NCBI GenBank assembly: GCA_002099365.1
Contig: MSED01000001.1
Location: forward strand, 1,674,001 to 1,738,000
Length of the DNA: 64,000 nt
Reading direction: 5' to 3'
DNA from: Phialophora verrucosa
Lineage: Eukaryota > Ascomycota > Eurotiomycetes > Chaetothyriales > Herpotrichiellaceae
Positions 32,401-42,860 of this stretch are shown here, in pieces. Below the pieces are notes generated by a model that saw nothing but the letters and a program-made list of their open reading frames with translations, was not told the origin of the DNA and did not search any database. Every line of letters starts with the position of its first letter. Position 1 is the first letter of the stretch. Made by a program: the position numbers and the translations under genes.

Positions 32401-32569
32401 CCAAGCCCTTTAATCCAACGATGAGAATGTTGGAAGCGCCCATGCGCTTCATAGCCTCATGGCCTAGGACATAGAGTTGTCTGCTGTAGAGGGATTCATC
32501 GATCTCGCCATTCTGGAGCTGCTGAATGGCAGCCCCAGGATTGTCAACGTCCATCAACTGGTCTGTCAT
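29471..32569 (-). CDS. UBA1: Ubiquitin-activating enzyme E1
   Basis: Activates ubiquitin by adenylation and thioester formation for all E2s. Single exon; first ATG at 32569 gives MTDQLMDVDNPG and 1032 residues, the normal E1 length. Inactive adenylation half: ESLYSRQLYVLGHEAMKRMG, ILIVGLKGLGVEIAKN. Active adenylation half: NFLVGAGAIGCEMLKNYAMIG (ATP loop) and TDNDSIEKSNLNRQFLFR. Catalytic Cys domain: SFPMCTLRSFPNKIEHTIAWA. A C-terminal ubiquitin-fold domain ends IPYVMVRYKK. The same frame stays open for 55 more codons upstream of the ATG and encodes a basic stretch; see findings. Divergent from GCP4. Very secure. Confidence 0.97.
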   Translation of the reverse strand: MTDQLMDVDNPGAAIQQLQNGEIDESLYSRQLYVLGHEAMKRMGASNILIVGLKGLGVEIAKNIALAGVKSLTLFDPEPAAIADLSSQFFLHPEDVGKPRAEVTAPRVAELNAYTPISVSKAKSLTDDLSQLKQFQVVVLTNTSLKDQLTISDYCHQNGIYLVVADTFGLFGYIFTDFGKDFTVGDVTGENPISGIVADIDDTGLVSALDETRHGLEDGDYVEFAELKGLEGLNGAAPRKITVKGPYSFSIGDVSGLGKYQGGGLWAQVKMPKILQFQSLSEQIKKPEIVMSDFAKFDRPAQLHVGIQALHKFKESRGSFPRPHNDEDAKEVLEITKKLAKESAEEVEVDDKLITELSYQAQGDLSPMAAFFGGLTAQEVLKAVSGKFTPIVQWMYFDSLESLPTSVARNEELCKPVGSRYDGQIAVFGKEFQEKISNVKNFLVGAGAIGCEMLKNYAMIGLGSGPNGHITVTDNDSIEKSNLNRQFLFRAKDVGKQKSEVAAAAAQAMNPDLKGKFTVMTDRIGPDSEDIFNETFWHELDLVTNALDNVEARTYVDRRCVFFMKPLLESGTLGTKGNTQVILPRLTESYSSSQDPPEQSFPMCTLRSFPNKIEHTIAWARDLFQSYFVGPPETVNLYMSQPDYINTTLKQQGNEKMILDSLKEFLVTNKPSDFNDCISWARMEFEKQYHNAIEQLLYNFPKDSKTSSGADFWSGPKRAPTSLNFDPNDETHMGFVVHGAALRAYNFGIPVPKLKHEDYVKVIDSMIIPEFRPDANVKIQADEKEPDPNAAQPTFADDAEELNKIIAELPTPKSLPGFRLNVVEFEKDDDTNHHIDFITSASNLRALNYNIPVADRHKTKFIAGKIIPAIATTTALVTGLVVLELFKIVDGKTDLEQYKNGFVNLALPFFGFSEPIASPKGKYQGKNGEVVIDKLWDRFEVDDITLTEFLKHFEDLGLSVTMVSSGVSLLYASFYPPSKTKDRLPLKMSKLLETISRKPIPEHQKNIIYEITAEDTTEEDVEIPYVMVRYKK

Positions 32570-33474
32570 GATTTTCTTTTCTGGCCGGGAGAGGTCTTCG
32601 GAGGAAGCCTTTCTCTTGCTGCCGGCCTTGATAGTATCTGGGATCTCGGCGTGAGGTGAAATGATGACGGTGGCCTTGCCTGAGGCAAGACCCAAACTGA
32701 TAGCACAAGTGATCCGAAGAGCGGTACTGCTGCTTCAGATAAATGTTTGAAGTGGTGGGGAGTAGGGCGATGTGGGCGATGGGAGATGATGGGAGGCGAC
32801 TGAGAGTTGGAAGGAGTGACGGAGACCAAGGCCTCAAGATGCTGACTATGAAGGACAAAAGCTGATGGGCGCAGGCAAAGGCTCAAAGGCAAAGGCAAGT
32901 GTGTTTTGTTCTATTAGTCAAGAAGATTCGCGAACATGAAGTGAGCAATTGGCCGCCGGAGCAGAGTGACAGATGGATCAGTGATGCAATAGCCGCCTGC
33001 CAGGCACACTGTGGCTCTCTGGCAACTCTCGTTTCGAGTCACGTGGAAGTGAGGGCGTGCATGCAACGGCGGGCTGTAGACTCTCCAAGTGCCTTGAGAA
33101 GCTGCTTCAAGTGCATCGCTGCTTTCTGGTCTTGAGGCAGGGCAGTCTCGAGGCCGCGCACAGAGACTCACTGCGGACAGACGAACACGACACTCAACAG
33201 CTCGTTCTCGCCTCAAGATCAGGCCATTGCCAGGTAGGCGATGTTGGGAACCGAAGGCACTCAACGCGTGTGTTTCTAGAACGCGACTTGACCGTGTTTC
33301 AGTCACTACTATTCCGCCTTCACATCACGTTCGCTATGTCCCTCGAGCCCATTCAATGTGTCGCTTCGAACTCATCGGGCGGCTTATCCTGAAGTTCCAG
33401 CGGCAACACGATTCCCCTTCCTCGTTCGAGTCGTGCGACGACCCTCGACCCTGCCGCCGTACTCAGCCAACAAA
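32570..33474. promoter_or_regulatory. Divergent promoter UBA1 / GCP4
   Basis: 905 bp. The UBA1 side (32570-32900 read on -) is pyrimidine-rich and lacks any ATG for over 300 nt, as expected of a 5' leader. No specific binding site is proposed. Confidence 0.5.
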
Positions 33475-35772
33475 ATGCTTCATGAGATCCTCTTGTCCCT
33501 GTCCGGCCTCCAGTCGCCCATCTGGTCGCAAGCACGAGTATGCCCACCAGGAACAGGAGACCAAGAAGCACCGTTCAACCAATATGTCTCACCACCAGAA
33601 CGGGCTATGCTAGATACTCTAGCTCGCCTGCATGACTTGCACGTCCAGATCAGGATGACGACGACACGGTTGTCCAGACATCACAACTCGATGGTGTGCC
33701 GCGCGGTGAGCTCTTCAGTAGCAGACGTGCATTTGGGCGCTTTCTTGAGTAAGATCATACAGGTGGAATCTGCCATTCTGCGAAAGGATGCGGGATACGT
33801 GGCGGCTTATGAGATCGTGCCTTTGAGTACCATTGTGGCTGAGTTTGCACCCTGGACTAGACGATTGGAATGGTTATGGTCAGTAGTCCAACACCTAGAC
33901 CCGAACGCCGCACAGAATGCAAGGAAGTGTCCGCCGTCCGCAGCCAGCATTCTCGATCTGCTGCAAGACGAAACACATACAGGTTACTCGGACATTGAAG
34001 AAATGGCTGTGGCTCTCTTAACGGTTGCTCAGAAGACCTGGATGGCAGCGACCTCGCTCTGGGTCCTCTATGGCAAGCTTCCTACTGCAGGGAATGAGGA
34101 CTTCTGTATCAAACCAAATCCGAACCCCACCTCTGCCATGGACGAATTCATCATTGATTCTGCACTGGCTCCAAAGATGTTAAGACCAGGAGCAATCCAA
34201 GCATTACTCTCAGCTGGTAGTGCGTTGAGTCAGCTGCGTTCGCAAGCCACATCTGGTGCAGTTGCGTTACAGGGCTTCAATGACCCGTCGATGTCTCTGT
34301 TACAGAATCATCTTGCGGTGCTCGGCTCACTGCATTATCCTTTGAACCCAACTCTATTGGGGAGTGCATTATTGGCCATTAACAAGAGTATCTCTGAAAA
34401 CGCACTTTCTCAAATTCTTCCCCGATCGTTAGTAATGCAACTCCTCCAGGTCATCTTCCGTTATCTGCTGCTCGGCCAAGGCGAATTTGCAGTGTCCTTG
34501 ATCAGGCATGCAGATGATAGAATCCGCGGGCGTCAACAAACGCAGACGGCAGCTCGCCCGGTTCGAAAAATCGGAAGACTGGACGACCTAGCAGTGAAGG
34601 AGGCCGAATTGAATGGCGTACTGGGCATGACCATGGCCGAGATTGCAGCTTTACAAACCGAAGATGACCTTGAGGATGACAGCTTCCATCTCGCCAAAAA
34701 GCTCTTGTCTCTCAAAGCAGCTACAAGCGACCAGAACGCGCGCCTAATAGCTACATTGCTGCCCACGCCCACGCTTCTTCACCTCGCTTTCCCGGCGCGG
34801 TCCCCATTGCACATATTCCTGTCCTCGGATGATGCCAAGATGTACGCCCACATCAACGCCTATCTGCTCTCCATTCATCGAGCGGAACTACATTTATCGG
34901 CTCTGTGGAGGCTATCATCTCATCGCCGATGTCACCCCAGCCGTTTGGGCCCACCGGGAAGCAGTTCAGAGTCTGGAAGAGCAAGACTGCAAGCTGGCAG
35001 GTTGAGGGACGCTCGACGCAACGCGAGGACAAGAGGTCATTGGACCTGCGCGAGCAAGCTGTTGTTCTTGGTCAACGAGCTTGCGGCATACCTGCAGGGT
35101 GAGGTGATTCAAAGCAGCTGGGCCCATTTTCGCGGGTGGCTTGACGGCAAAGACACAGGACACTTGTCCTCTGGAAGATCTTCTAGGCCGACTACGGCGT
35201 CGTCGGCCGGACAGCTGCAAATGTCCGAACCGGTCGACCACGGAGAGAAGCGGATGCCGACTGATCCTCGCACGCTGGCCGACGCGCATCGGAGGTATCT
35301 GCATGCATTGAATGCGGCTCTTTTCCTCACTAACGACGGCTTCATCGGATTACTGAGAGAGATTCTTGAACAAATCGATCACCTTGTTGCCCTCTTCTCG
35401 CGTCTTCAGACAGTCTGGCAAGGGTTGGACCTGCAAGATGACGAGGGTGTGGTTGATGCCTTCTCCAACTATGCAGAGGACGAAAGCGAAGTGCTCGCTG
35501 AGATGGACCGGACTAGAAACGCCGTTGAAGCCTCGCTTTCAGAGATCATCGTTATGATTCGCGACATGGAGAAAGAAAAGAGAACGGAGACTGGCGTTAG
35601 CAGTGGTATTGATGAAAGCATGGCCGAGATGAATTTGAATGGAACTGGGTCAAAATTTGTGCCCTGGCAGGCGAGAACAGTTGTTGATCGATTAGTTATG
35701 AAGCTAGATGGACTTTCGGGGAGACAGGACGAGGATCGGCATGACCTCGTTGAAGGCTATGATGATGATTAA
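33475..35772 (+). CDS. GCP4: Gamma-tubulin complex component GCP4-like
   Basis: Spc97/Spc98 family subunit of the gamma-tubulin ring complex, which nucleates microtubules at spindle pole bodies. Single exon, 765 residues. The frame opens earlier at a GTG, but ATG 33475 gives MLHEILLSLSGLQSPI, the typical GCP4 N-terminus. GRIP1-like helical region: PPERAMLDTLARLHDLH, GAFLSKIIQVESAILRKD, FAPWTRRLEWLWSVV. Middle: LPRSLVMQLLQVIFRYLLLGQGEF. GRIP2-like C-terminal half: MYAHINAYLLSIHRAELHLSALW, HRRYLHALNAALFLTNDGFIGLLREILEQIDHLV and a late helical region. The length suits GCP4 rather than GCP2/3. An acidic EGYDDD ends the protein. Confidence 0.88.
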   Translation: MLHEILLSLSGLQSPIWSQARVCPPGTGDQEAPFNQYVSPPERAMLDTLARLHDLHVQIRMTTTRLSRHHNSMVCRAVSSSVADVHLGAFLSKIIQVESAILRKDAGYVAAYEIVPLSTIVAEFAPWTRRLEWLWSVVQHLDPNAAQNARKCPPSAASILDLLQDETHTGYSDIEEMAVALLTVAQKTWMAATSLWVLYGKLPTAGNEDFCIKPNPNPTSAMDEFIIDSALAPKMLRPGAIQALLSAGSALSQLRSQATSGAVALQGFNDPSMSLLQNHLAVLGSLHYPLNPTLLGSALLAINKSISENALSQILPRSLVMQLLQVIFRYLLLGQGEFAVSLIRHADDRIRGRQQTQTAARPVRKIGRLDDLAVKEAELNGVLGMTMAEIAALQTEDDLEDDSFHLAKKLLSLKAATSDQNARLIATLLPTPTLLHLAFPARSPLHIFLSSDDAKMYAHINAYLLSIHRAELHLSALWRLSSHRRCHPSRLGPPGSSSESGRARLQAGRLRDARRNARTRGHWTCASKLLFLVNELAAYLQGEVIQSSWAHFRGWLDGKDTGHLSSGRSSRPTTASSAGQLQMSEPVDHGEKRMPTDPRTLADAHRRYLHALNAALFLTNDGFIGLLREILEQIDHLVALFSRLQTVWQGLDLQDDEGVVDAFSNYAEDESEVLAEMDRTRNAVEASLSEIIVMIRDMEKEKRTETGVSSGIDESMAEMNLNGTGSKFVPWQARTVVDRLVMKLDGLSGRQDEDRHDLVEGYDDD

Positions 35773-37804
35773 AGAACGCAAGTCCCAAGAGTATTATTAC
35801 AGTCAGTCTCAGGTTTCACGACGCGGACATACAGGCTCTGAGCAGCCCAGGCGGAAACGAGGAACTTGGCTATTACTATCGAACACACCCTGTACAAGGA
35901 CAATCGTTAGCCCATCCACCCCAGTTTAAGAAAACTTTAAAGTCCGCTACTGTCGTAGAAAATTGAACAAGGTGATAAAGTTGCAATCAGAAAAGCCGTC
36001 GACCTCATCCCCTTCCCTGCGCAGCGCGAAGGCAGTTCGAAGCTCTCAATACGAAAGCTTCTCCCACACAATCTCGCTGCTATGGAGAAGGGTGTCCCGC
36101 AAGGGAACTTGGAGAATGGATAGACTTGGTGTCATCATAAAGAGGGCGCAAGGGATAAAGAGGTGGCAGGGAGAGAAAAGCATACTTTTCGCTGTACTCA
36201 GATGGTTTCCAAGTCGACGACCCGACCTGGCAATGAGTGTTTCGTTCTGTTCTCGGAATTGTTGGTCAGCAAAGGTGTTCACCTAGCTTGAGGCCAGAGG
36301 AGCAAAGATGATTGCGTGAAGGAGATCAGACAAAATGGTAAGCTTGGTAATGCTTTCTTCAAGGGAGATCAGAAGCAGAACTGATTATTGAGAACCTTTG
36401 ATCATCATAGAGACAAGGTATTGGTGATAGAAGAGGAAGGTGTCCAGGGTTGTTCAACAGCTTACCTTGCCCACGCGCTTGACTCTGTAGCCAAGCTGGT
36501 TTTTCAGCACATTAGTAGTCGACGCCGTCACCGCGACCAAGACACACAAGAACGAAGCCTGTTGTAACCTCGAAATTAGAGAGGGTCTCGACGCAATAGA
36601 GCTTCGGAGGCTTGTGGAGATGGAATGATGTCTCAGATGGTAGTGCATGTTGAGTTCAAGGCTCATGAAGAATTCGCCAGAACAAAAGTATGATAGGCTT
36701 CATCAGGGAATAAGAGGAGGGCGAGAAAAGGCGCTACTCACATAGAAGACGACTACAAGCGAAGACCTGATCGGAATGGAGCTGAGCAATTAATAGATGG
36801 GTGAGATGTGTCGAACATTGATAGTCGAAGTCGAACGCTGCTGGGAAAGAAATTAGAATCGAAATTCCTGTCAACAAATTAGCTTGGGGCTTGGCAACGC
36901 TATCCGGATATTGCCTAGTCTGGTTTGTACTCTTCCGTGTCTGCTTTTCGCTCGTTTGATCCGTGAATCTCGACCCTTAAAATGGCCACCAGCGCTTCTA
37001 CAGTAATCTACCTGGTTACGATATTCTCTGCACATGTTATATTGGCCATGCAGGCGGGCATTGACGGTGTGGTGCATCCTGAAAAATGACCTGTCGCCTG
37101 CCGTCGTGGTATATTCCCACATTTTGCCGCAGGCTTCTGCGAACCATGCTTGAAGCCTCAACACGTCCTGCAGATATGCCAGCACAGTGCTACCCCGGGC
37201 CCCTAATCCATGCTTACCCAGACCAGGCAAATGGTAGTCGCTCGATCACGAAGCCATGGATAGCGATCGCGGATACAGACACCGCCATTAACAGGTGTGC
37301 AGTGATTTCGACTGAGCCGTTCTTGACAAATTGCTCTGATCGCCGGGGCTGAAATCGCGCTTGGCTGTGTTTCCCTCTATCCTCTGAGTATCCTGGAGCG
37401 GTGGTACCTCAGCCTTGCATTACGGCGGCCAAGCCTCGCCGAACTGTGCTACGCCAATCACCATGATCGTATTCGGGTTATAGACGGGAGGCTACATTCC
37501 TCAAGTGGAAATGACTTCGGGCATTAGGTTCGAACCGTGCGAGCGTCCTCAATATGAATACCTTGTGCAATTTTCTTTGATACACAGCGACCACCATGGG
37601 ATTCAGTCCTATTTCACCGTCACACAAAACACCAAGGCATACTTCCAAGATCTCGATGGCGCAGAGTGTTGCTGCGCTCGAGAAAGCATATAAAGCTACC
37701 TGCACTTGGACAACGAGGTAGTTAAAGTGTAAGTCCAGCAAAAAGCACCCGAATCACCACGGCACATACTTGCTCCCCAGGCAATTGCATCGCTTCAACC
37801 CAAG
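35773..37804. other. Gene-free region, 2.0 kb
   Basis: No convincing ORF. On -, 36400-36800 contains several good splice-like signals (CTTCTAT|GTGAGT, CTACTAAT near a CAG, GGCAAG|GTAAGC) without a coherent protein, possibly a spliced noncoding transcript. A GGTTCGAACC B-box-like motif at about 37527 lacks a pairing T stem, so I do not call a tRNA. Confidence 0.45.
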
Positions 37805-38726
37805 ATGCTACCCACACTTGTCCTTCTCCTTCTGTATTTCTTCGTAACCCTGAGCGACGCAACCTCCCTTCTCTTAGCTCGTTCTGAAGTCAATGGCGAA
37901 TGCACCGGCTCCGGAGGCGCTCCCGGCGTCTGCATCTCAACAACATCCTGCACCTCTGCTGGGGGAAAGTACATCTCTAACGCCTGCCCAGGGACACCTG
38001 AGGACATCAAGTGTTGCACCAAGACAGCATGTGGAAGCGGAAACAAAGGAAATTGTCGCTTCACATCCTCCTGCAGCTCCGGAATTACTGAAACGAACCA
38101 ATGCCCGGGGCCCGACAACTTCAAGTGCTGCATGCCCGCTGGCAGTGGGCCGACACTTCCCACCACTGGCTCGGGCTGCAAGCAGAAGGCCATTGACGGA
38201 GCGACGTCTATCGTCAAGGCGTTCCCAGGAAAGGTCAAGAGTATTGGATGCATCAGGAAATGCGACGACCCGAGTTCAAGCGATCATTGCACCGGCATGG
38301 CAACTGACATGATGGTGGCGGAAGGTGGAGTGAGTCCTTCCCCCCGTCAATTCCCCCCCCCCCCCAAAGCGATCATTTCTTTCCAGAACTCACACACTAT
38401 GGCCACAGGTTAGAACAACAGCAGGCGAACCTATCGCAGAATGGGTCATGAACCACGCGAGCGACCTTTCACTCAAGTACGTGATGTGGGGGCAAAGAAT
38501 CTGGGAAGTGGGCAGGGACAGCGTCAAGCCGTGGGGTCAATGGCGGTATCAAGCATGCACGGTCATCCCAAATTGTGTGAATGGAGATAGAGGAGACAAC
38601 ACGGCTAACCATTGGTAAGTGCTCTACCACGGCTCGCTTCAGTATGGGGTGGACTCGGATCGATACGGAAGCTGATTGTGGCGAGTTGTTGACAGGGATC
38701 ACGTCCATGTGAGCTATCGGGGATAG
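37805..38726 (+). CDS. Secreted Cys-rich protein with LAS/ARB-07466-like metallopeptidase domain
   Basis: Three exons: 37805-38329, 38409-38614 and 38696-38726 (introns 79 and 81 nt), 253 residues. A signal peptide is clear (LPTLVLLLLYFFVTLSDATS). Two Cys modules follow at residues 33-71 (C-x9-C-x5-C-x11-C-x8-CC) and 76-109 (C-x7-C-x5-C-x9-C-x7-CC). The C-terminal domain (about 125-253) starts GCKQKAIDGATSIVKAFPGKVKSIG and has SDHCTGMATDMM (His161, Asp168) and NHWDHVHVSY (His246, His248), the His/Asp/His zinc site of LAS-type peptidases. ITS context: YVMWGQRIWE matches the ARB-07466-like domain found in actinobacteria and fungi. Probably extracellular and catalytically competent; substrate (peptidoglycan or peptide) unknown. 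A run of about 13 C bases lies in intron 1. Confidence 0.85.
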
Positions 38727-39687
38727 TACGGAGAGAGGTAGATACCGAATGTTAGAAATGGACGATCGCAGTGCGCGTGGGCATCGATAGTTTCGGCTGG
38801 GCTTAAAACAACAAACCGAAGGACTGCGCGAGGTGCAAGAAGCCCACTTCAAAAAGGTGGCATTGTCTGACAAGGCCTTGGGGAATTGATAAGCTGGCTG
38901 CCGCGAGCTACAGGGGTATCCTACGAGTAGTACGCTACTTGCAGGGCGCACTTGCTGAGAAACAATCACACAATACACCATGAGAGGCACGGTACTCCGT
39001 CCACACCATCGGTACTTGTACTTTACCCAGTAGGCGTAGGCGAGCACCGCTTCCTTGCTGTGGACTGTCGGCGCTCTACTGGTCCTGCGCTGCCCACCAC
39101 GCACACGTTTTCGGCACATTTCCCGGTCTGACCGTCCGCGGTTCTGAGTGGCTCCACCGGATGCACGGACCGAGAAAGGCGTCATGAAATTTCAGCCAAA
39201 ATGCTTGATCAAAATTGGCATCGATTGGCTTGCGGATCCTTCGGCGTCTCGGCTTTGTTAGTGGCAAACGCTTCGTGCCTTGCACAATCGAGTCAATGCA
39301 ACTCGCACAAAAATCCCATGGCGTGGTCATCACAGCCGGGCAATCGTCTAGAACCTTTCCATTGCTGGATGATGAGCGGGCCAACTTGCCGAGCAGATGG
39401 GTCTGACAGATAGGTCTCCCGCATAGGAAGGCGTACCCAACGCGGTTTGGGAAGCTCAAAAGCCAGATGCGTCCCACTCAAGTCACTGATATCGGTGGAT
39501 TAAACGACCCTTGTAGCGGTGACGTTGCCCAAGCAATGTTACACTCGCGTGCTGGATCACCGGTTGAAGGGGGGGTCGCAATCGTGCGGCGCCTCTGCAC
39601 CTTGTTATATGCAGAGGACGACATCCCGTCCGCTGCTCTTCCACGTCCCTTGCCGTACTATTGACGCATTTCTGGAAGACCGCAGAC
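38727..39687. other. Intergenic region
   Basis: 961 bp before the amino-acid transporter. Minus-strand ORFs here (to 39477) have no recognisable domain and are not annotated. Confidence 0.5.
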
Positions 39688-41809
39688 ATGGCTGGACTAC
39701 TGAACGCTGCCAACCTTGGCATCGCCGACCCGAGACTGGGCGATGAGCCTGATGCCATTGGAACCACCCAAGAGCATCGCGCTTCAATTTCTCAACAGGT
39801 CGCACCGCCGGATCTTCACGGTCACCGGACAATCTATCTGGACCCCAGTATTACATTCGAGGATTACCACTACTGGGCCAATCGGTCCCGCGAGGTCGAA
39901 AAGCACATCAAAGTCGGCAATCTCGGCTTGGCGGGCGTCATGAACCTTCTCATCGGCAGGAAGAACAAGACACAGACCTTGCATGCTGATTCCCAGAGCG
40001 AAGGGTCGCCCACCCCAGGTGCCATCGACGAAAAGCCTCCTGTAGACGAGAAGGGCATCCGAGCCGCCAAAACCGACAAATGGGGCATCACTGAGACGGA
40101 ATGGGAGCAGGCCCAACGAGCAACACGTACCGCTACCTGGGGTTCGATCTTCTATCTCATCACTACCGATATCCTAGGCCCTACCAACGTGCCATGGGCT
40201 ATCAGTCAGATGGGCTACGGCCCCGGTGCCGCTCTCTACACCTCGTTCGGTATCATGGCCTACTACTCAGGCATGCAGCTCTGGAAAATTTTCATCGGTC
40301 TTGACTCGACGCGGTACCCCATGCGAAACTACGGCGACGTTGCCTTTCGCATTTTCGGCAGCTGGGCCCGCATCGGCGTCAACGTCCTGCAGAGCTTCCA
40401 ATTCTTCCTCAACATCTGCCTCCTGATTGAAAGCAACGGCCAAGGTCTCGCCCAGATGGCCAAGGGTAAGAGCGGCAACGGCTTTCTGTGCTTCGTCGCC
40501 GCCGAGGCCATCTTCATGGCGCTGGGCTTCGTCTTCGGCCAGATCCGGACCCTCCAGCGGCTTTCATTCCTTGCCAATATCGCCATCTGGCTGAACGTCA
40601 TTGTCATCATCTCCACGTAAGCGTCGATCCGGACGAGTCACCTTTCTTTTGGAGCATTAGCTGACATGTGAAAATGCAGAATGGCCGTCGTGTATTCGTA
40701 CCCACCAAACTATGATGCTTCATTCAGCACGTACGGTACGCCGAAGGGACCGATTCGCACGAGCGCCAACTGGCCGGAAGGATCGGACTTGAAGGACCGA
40801 ATCAACGGTCTCATGAACTGCGTCTTTGCATACGGCGGCGCAACTCTGTTTAACGAGTTGATGGCCGAAATGCGACGCCCGTGAGTAGTCTCCGGCTGAA
40901 GCTTCCTAGTGCATCAATTGACCATAATCTTCTTGCAGATATGACTTCTGGAAGGGCTTCATCTTCGCCGAGATCTTCATCTACTGCTGCTACATCATTA
41001 GCGGTATGGTCGTGTACAACGCACAGGGACAGTTTACCTATAACCCTTCCTATCAAGGTCGGTCTACTTTAACCTTCTTGACGATTCGCCTCTCCCTCTG
41101 CTGTTGCCGTAGCTGACCCTTGACCAGGCATCCCATTCAGTGCCTATAGCTGGCAGACGCTGGGCAACGCCATTTCGTTCATCACTGGCTTGATCGCCGC
41201 GTTGCTGTACGGTAACATTGGCGTCAAGGTCTTCTACTCTTCCGTGCTACGGGATGTGTTCAAGTTTCCGCCCTTGGACAAGAAGACCGGGAAATGGATC
41301 TGGGTTGGTATCGGTAAGGAAACCTGCTCCTTCCCAGCCTTGTCGCTTTTGCCGTTGCACGAGAATTCAAAGCAGAGTGTAGTGCGATGCAGTGCCGTGC
41401 TGACACAATTCCTACAGTTCCCTTGTATTGGGGTCTCGCGTTCATCGTCGCCGCCGCGATCCCGCAAATTAGCAATCTAACGTCGTTTGTCGGCGCCCTC
41501 TGCATCCTGCAGTTCTCGTACACCTTTCCACCCATGCTGATTGTGGGGTACAACATCCAGAAAGACGCCATGCTTCCGGAGGAGGAATTCAATCCCGTCA
41601 CCGGCGAGGTCAAGCGCGTGGACAGCGGCTTCAAGCGCTGGATCCGCGGCTATAAGAAGAAGTGGGCGATCAACACTTTCGACGTTCTATACAGCCTTGC
41701 TGCCCTTGCCACAGCCGGACTGGGGCTTTATACCTCTACGACAGCCATGTCCGAGGCGTTTTCCAACACCTCAATCACGAGTTTCTCGTGCAGGAACCCG
41801 GCTGGTTAA
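39688..41809 (+). CDS. AAAP-family amino-acid transporter
   Basis: Proton-coupled neutral amino-acid permease of the Aa_trans family (similar to Neurospora Mtr-type systems). Five exons: 39688-40616, 40680-40880, 40939-41057, 41128-41313 and 41418-41809; introns 63, 58, 70 and 104 nt; 608 residues in phase. The first 150 residues are a cytosolic hydrophilic tail. The first helix begins at TWGSIFYLITTDILGPTNVPWAISQMGYGPG, the characteristic family N-terminal helix. About 11 helices are visible, including VNVLQSFQFFLNICLLI, FLANIAIWLNVIVIIST, GLMNCVFAYGGATLFNELMAEMR, LAFIVAAAIPQIS and FDVLYSLAALATAGLGLYTS. The start ATG 39688 is the first in frame. The last intron is longest and contains no coding-like sequence. 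Substrate not determined. Confidence 0.9.
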
Positions 41810-42860
41810 AGTGGCGTTCATGCGTCGACCCGGGCTGGGGTAAGGTTGTTCTCACGTCCACTCGATCGTGGTCGCGAGGGGATTAGAAGAGCCTGTGCGT
41901 TCCATGAGGCGACGGAACGACACGTAAGATATACGTCCCAGTACCAATAATAACACCGATACCGATACCGGCAAGCGTCGAATGTGAACAGACAGCCTGG
42001 AGTCCAGCAGTAGGTGCCTGTACGCTGGCGCCAGAGTATAGCAGCCTTTGCAGCAGACATAGTCATAGTCATAGTACCACAGTATAAGACACTGGACTAT
42101 CGGATTCAAGAATTTCGAGACTTCAGTGGCCCCGGAACTAGGATTTTCGGACGAACCTCATCGCATAATACCTGCTTTCCAAGAAATGCATATCCCAATC
42201 CCGGTCGACGTGATGTAAATGGCTGGAACGGCCTGGCTCCTGCAAGAGCTCCGCAAGAGCATAGACCCGAGTGTCTGAAGTGTAAGCGCTTGACTTGGGT
42301 AGGGGAGGATAAGCACATCTATCCGACGCAGAGGATTGGTCGATTGGTGGCCATGCTCTATCACAGTATAGACGGCATGTTGAGCTATCTGGTCTACTCC
42401 TGCCGCTGCTGATGCAGGTAATGGTACAAATGCCAGGGATCAGTCCATTCGATGTCTGACGAGCTCATGCCCCGATGTGGCATCCTGTTCGGTGCTTATA
42501 ACCGTTCATCAGCGCGGTGAACAGCTGTCGCTACTATTTAGTAGGTCAGCGCCGGCGAGGCTCCGTTGTCTGGTAGTCCCTAGAGGACGATCAGTCTTGG
42601 GGCTACGTCCTGTAAAGGCGATGCTGTGTTGCACGGCAGGGCCATGGAAAGGCAAGCACGGTATGCAATAGGAGGATTTCCTGCGGAGAAACCACGGGCC
42701 AAGTCTATCCGAGCTTATGTCGATGACAAGGATGTAGTCAACATAGACTTCTTACCCATTGTCAGCGAGAACGTTTCGAAAGAACGAACCAATCGCATAT
42801 GGACATGAAAAAGAAGACCAATATCGCGGAGTTGTAGAACTAGCACGACCGACTGAACTC
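41810..42860. other. Intergenic region
   Basis: 1.05 kb between the transporter and the sulfotransferase-fold gene. Contains a small run of CAGTAGTCATAG-like repeats near 42050-42080. No gene recognised. Confidence 0.5.

Noticed and set aside
37500..37545. tRNA-like B box GGTTCGAACC
   Set aside because: Flanking bases cannot form a T stem and no matching A box or acceptor stem is present.
38469..39477. Minus-strand ORFs behind the secreted LAS-type gene
   Set aside because: The first overlaps coding exons antisense; compositions are random and no motif is visible.
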